Notes under the pieces: model-generated
What the model was told of the DNA's origin: nothing
The model's database searches: none
What the model saw: only the letters and a program-made list of their open reading frames with translations
Part shown: piece by piece, positions 31,822-34,652 of the stretch
How positions within the stretch are numbered: the first letter of the stretch is position 1
Layout: each line of letters begins with the position of its first letter
Program-made: the position numbers and the translations under genes
Assembly: GCA_900556025.1 (NCBI GenBank)
Contig: USNG01000016.1
Span: 1 to 34,652, forward strand
Length of the DNA: 34,652 bases
Source of the DNA: an uncultured Mycoplasmatota bacterium
GTDB taxonomy: Bacteria > Bacillota_I > Bacilli_A > RF39 > UBA660
Reading direction: 5' to 3'

Positions 31822-32493
31822 ATGAAACATTTAGATATAGAAAAATATAAGAATTATAGTGATTTTGAAATACAAGGATATAATAGTCTTTATAAAGATA
31901 TATATTCAGAATTTGAATCAGTAAGTCCTGAAAAATATAATTTAAAATTATTACTTATAAGTGATACTCATGGAAGTTTAGAATATGATTACGATTTTGA
32001 ATTGTTTGTTAAAAATAATAATTATGATTTATGTATTCTTCTAGGGGATATAAATGGAAGTGATTTAAAGACTATATTAAGGTTTATTAAAGTAGAAGAT
32101 ATAATTGCTATTCACGGTAATAATTATCCATTAGAACTATATAATTTGTTTTCTATTAATGATATAGATAATAAAGTAATAGATTATAATGGTGTAAAAA
32201 TAGCTGGTATTTCAGGATCTTTTGGTAGTAGAACAAATAAATATACTTTTTATAGTCAATATAATAATTTAAAAGATATGAATGCTTTAGCTAGTTCAGA
32301 TATTTTAATAACACATGATGCTTCATTTAAAAATAATTCTTACAGAGTAGGACTAATCGGAATAGATTATTATTTAGTAAAAAATAAAGTAAATTATCAT
32401 TTTCATGGACACTTACATAATAGTTATGAAAATATTTATCCAAATGGTACAAAAGAAGTATGTGTATATAAATATAGAATTATTAATATATAA
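31822..32493 (+). CDS. Calcineurin-like metallophosphoesterase
   Basis: 223 residues. The dimetal phosphoesterase pattern is present: LLISDTHGS (about 45-53), LLGDINGSD, IHGNNY (for GNHD/E), ITHDAS and HFHGHLHNS. These supply the Asp, His and Asn metal ligands. An N-terminal extension of about 40 residues precedes the domain. Related bacterial proteins (YfcE type) are phosphodiesterases; the natural substrate is not visible. GGAG precedes the ATG. It is divergent from sigK. No convincing terminator follows. Confidence 0.85.
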   Translation: MKHLDIEKYKNYSDFEIQGYNSLYKDIYSEFESVSPEKYNLKLLLISDTHGSLEYDYDFELFVKNNNYDLCILLGDINGSDLKTILRFIKVEDIIAIHGNNYPLELYNLFSINDIDNKVIDYNGVKIAGISGSFGSRTNKYTFYSQYNNLKDMNALASSDILITHDASFKNNSYRVGLIGIDYYLVKNKVNYHFHGHLHNSYENIYPNGTKEVCVYKYRIINI

Positions 32494-32712
32494 CTTTAAA
32501 AAACAAGTGTAAAGCAAACAAATAATGTCATTTTCGTATTTACCATAAATAAAGGCTTTATGTTTTTTGGAACAACTTTTTCAAAAAAGTCAATTTACAT
32601 TTGCAATATTTTTATAAAAAAATTAATGCAAAAAACATTTACAAAAATAAAAAAATATTATACACTTTGATTAAGTTAAGAAAAATATTAACGAATGAAG
32701 GTGAGGAGTATT
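32494..32712 (+). promoter_or_regulatory. Intergenic region upstream of nrdD
   Basis: 219 bases, very AT-rich, with no gene seen. A possible promoter is TTTACA (32638-32643), 17 bases, TACACT (32661-32666). An inverted repeat ACTTTT-TCA-AAAAGT lies at about 32575-32590 without a following T run. A second TTTACA occurs at 32594. I looked for the paired NrdR-box consensus and did not find a convincing pair. Confidence 0.35.
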
Positions 32713-34652
32713 ATGAAGAAGGATTTTTTTGATGACATTGTTGTCGTTAAAAGAAGTGGCCAACGGGTAAGTTTTAATGATGCTAAAGTGGCTATAGCTG
32801 TTAAAAAAGGTTTTGATAGCGTATATGAAGAGTATGATGAAAAGGAAGTTAATAAAGTAAAAGAAAAAGTACTTAAATATATTGAAAAAGAATATAAAGA
32901 TAGAAAAACTATTAACGTTGAAGATGTACAAGACGCTATTGAAAAAATTCTTCAAGACATGAAATATAATGAAGTATATGAATCTTTCAAAAATTATAGA
33001 GAAAGAAGAGCTGCTTCAAGAGAGGCTTTTGTAGTTAAACAACAACATAAATTTGTTAAAGCAATTGAATCTTTAGGATTAAAATCAGCTACAGAAGAAA
33101 ACTCAAAAAGAGAAAATGCAAATGTAGATGGAGATGGACCAATGGGAACTATGTTACATTTTGGCTCAACTGTATCAAGAGAATTTGCAAAAGCATATTT
33201 AATGGATGCCAAATATAGTAGAGCTCATGATGAAGGAACTATTCATATTCATGATTTAGATTTCTGGGCTATGGGCACTACAACATGTACTCAAATTGAT
33301 TTAAGTAAACTATTTAAAAATGGATTTTCTACTGGACATGGATATTTAAGAACTCCAAATAGCATTAATAGTTATTCAGCATTAGCTGCCATAGCTATTC
33401 AAGCAAATCAAAACGAACAACATGGAGGACAAAGTATTCCAGCATTTGATTATTATATGGCTCCAGGAGTACTTAAAACATTTAAAAAAGAATTTAAACA
33501 AGCATTATATAATTTATTAGAATTTGAAGGTTTTATAGAATTCTTAAACTTTAATAAAATTATAGATATTATTGATAAACTAAATACTATTGAATTTGAT
33601 ATGAATTTATTTGATGAATTTACATCAAAAAATACTAAAGTAAGAAGTATATTTGATAATGCATATAAACAAGCATTTAATAAGACTGATAGACAAACAT
33701 ATCAAGCTATGGAAGCATTTATTCATAATTTAAATACAATGCATTCAAGAGCAGGAGCTCAAGTACCATTCTCAAGTGTAAACTTTGGTACTGATACTTC
33801 ACCAGAAGGAAGAATGGTAATGAAAAATTATCTATTAGCGGTAGATGCTGGACTAGGTAAGAATGAAACTCCAATATTCCCAATATCAATATTTAAAGTA
33901 AAAGATGGAGTTAACTACGAGCCAGGAGATCCTAACTATGATTTGTTTAAACTGGCTATAAAAGTATCTGCGAAAAGATTATTCCCTAACTTCTCATTTA
34001 TGGATTCATCATTTAATAAACCTTATTACAAGGGAGACTATAATACAGAAGTTGGTTATATGGGATGTAGAACTAGAGTTATTGGTAATGTCGTAGATGA
34101 AGATAAAGCTGTGACACCAGGACGTGGTAATTTATCATTTACATCAATTAACTTACCAAGACTTGGTATTAAACATGGTATTGTTAGAAATGATGAAACT
34201 GATATGAAAGGCTTTTATGAAGAACTAGGAGAACTAATGGACTTAGTAAAAGATCAGCTACTAGAAAGATTTGAAATTCAGTGTAATAAGAGAATATATA
34301 ACTTTCCATTCTTACTTGGACAAGGAATATGGATTGATTCAGAAAAATTAAAGACGAATGATAGATTAAGAAAAGTATTAAAACATGGAACATTATCAAT
34401 AGGTTTCATTGGCCTAGCAGAATGCTTAAAAGCTTTAATTGGAAAACATCACGGTGAAAGTGATGAAGCACAAAAACTTGGCCTTGAAATAATTGAATTT
34501 ATGAGAAAAAGATGTGATGATTATTGCAAAGAGTACAAATTAAACTTCACATTACTTGCTACTCCGGCAGAAGGCTTATCAGGAAGATTTATCAATATTG
34601 ATAAAGCAATATATGGTAAAATAAAAGGGGTTACTGATAGAGAATATTATAC
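32713..34652 (+). CDS. nrdD: Anaerobic ribonucleoside-triphosphate reductase (class III), 3' end outside window
   Basis: The oxygen-sensitive glycyl-radical enzyme that makes dNTPs from NTPs under anaerobic conditions. 646 residues are present and the frame is open to the window end. An ATP-cone occupies about 1-95 (VVVKRSGQRVSFNDAKVAIAV), where ATP/dATP set overall activity. The catalytic barrel follows, with GTIHIHDLDFW, GGQSIPAFDYYMAPGV, the FPNFSFMDSSFN segment and VGYMGCRTRV (Cys452 is the likely thiyl-radical Cys). The glycyl-radical site and C-terminal zinc site lie beyond the window. GGTGAGG precedes the ATG. Its presence indicates an anaerobic or facultative lifestyle; an nrdG activase gene would be expected next. 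Confidence 0.96.
   Translation, partial: MKKDFFDDIVVVKRSGQRVSFNDAKVAIAVKKGFDSVYEEYDEKEVNKVKEKVLKYIEKEYKDRKTINVEDVQDAIEKILQDMKYNEVYESFKNYRERRAASREAFVVKQQHKFVKAIESLGLKSATEENSKRENANVDGDGPMGTMLHFGSTVSREFAKAYLMDAKYSRAHDEGTIHIHDLDFWAMGTTTCTQIDLSKLFKNGFSTGHGYLRTPNSINSYSALAAIAIQANQNEQHGGQSIPAFDYYMAPGVLKTFKKEFKQALYNLLEFEGFIEFLNFNKIIDIIDKLNTIEFDMNLFDEFTSKNTKVRSIFDNAYKQAFNKTDRQTYQAMEAFIHNLNTMHSRAGAQVPFSSVNFGTDTSPEGRMVMKNYLLAVDAGLGKNETPIFPISIFKVKDGVNYEPGDPNYDLFKLAIKVSAKRLFPNFSFMDSSFNKPYYKGDYNTEVGYMGCRTRVIGNVVDEDKAVTPGRGNLSFTSINLPRLGIKHGIVRNDETDMKGFYEELGELMDLVKDQLLERFEIQCNKRIYNFPFLLGQGIWIDSEKLKTNDRLRKVLKHGTLSIGFIGLAECLKALIGKHHGESDEAQKLGLEIIEFMRKRCDDYCKEYKLNFTLLATPAEGLSGRFINIDKAIYGKIKGVTDREYY

Noticed and set aside
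32671..32955. Minus-strand ORF over the nrdD start
   Set aside because: It is antisense to the clearly coding ATP-cone of nrdD and consists of Phe/Ile-rich AT-bias sequence.

Overview
The window is AT-rich throughout and reads as chromosomal core DNA of a spore-forming, low-GC Bacillota. The best guess is an uncultured gut Bacilli or Erysipelotrichia-like lineage. TGA is used as a stop (for example at 13854 and 30488) and Trp is TGG, so the standard bacterial code applies and this is not a TGA-reassigned mollicute. Sporulation genes (spoIVA, an uninterrupted sigK, a yqfQ-like gene) sit beside housekeeping genes (dnaE, uvrA, lepA, ileS, nrdD) and parts of a type IV pilus-like machine (a prepilin, a PilC/GspF platform protein, a prepilin peptidase). 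No tRNA, rRNA, CRISPR array, transposase or integrase was recognised.

Layout. 1-1.2 kb: 3' end of a secreted InlB-repeat protein with a striking Cys-x-x-aromatic C-terminus. 1.2-7.4 kb: dnaE, then a divergent SecA paralogue overlapping a small membrane protein that looks like a signal peptidase without catalytic residues. 7.4-9.75 kb: spoIVA behind a sigma-E-like promoter, a 71-residue protein and a type IV prepilin. 9.75-12.7 kb: uvrA. 12.7-14.55 kb: five tandem paralogues of an unrecognised small protein family. 14.55-17.5 kb: mscS, a coiled-coil protein and an exported protein with a SipW-type leader. 17.5-20.1 kb: lepA (possibly leaderless), convergent yqfQ-like gene, a small hypothetical. 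20.1-22.6 kb: pilC-pilD operon. 22.6-25 kb: L,D-transpeptidase lipoprotein (minus strand) and an ArsB/NhaD-type transporter. 25-28.4 kb: a T-box leader with an AUC specifier, then ileS. 28.4-31.1 kb: a small frameshifted remnant, an HD-domain protein, a hypothetical, a broken small inorganic pyrophosphatase gene and another hypothetical. 31-32.5 kb: sigK (minus) and a divergent metallophosphoesterase. 32.7 kb to the end: 5' part of nrdD (anaerobic ribonucleotide reductase).

Gene relationships. Most genes are short transcription units with their own promoter and hairpin terminator. Clear couplings are the SecA paralogue with the pseudo-signal-peptidase (7-base overlap), the coiled-coil protein with the SipW-leader protein (20-base overlap), pilC-pilD, and the five-gene paralogue array. 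Export and surface biology recur in the window, and several predicted exported proteins are cysteine-containing. The best candidates for undescribed biology are the five-paralogue array, the SecA/pseudo-peptidase pair and the C-x-x-W/Y surface domain.
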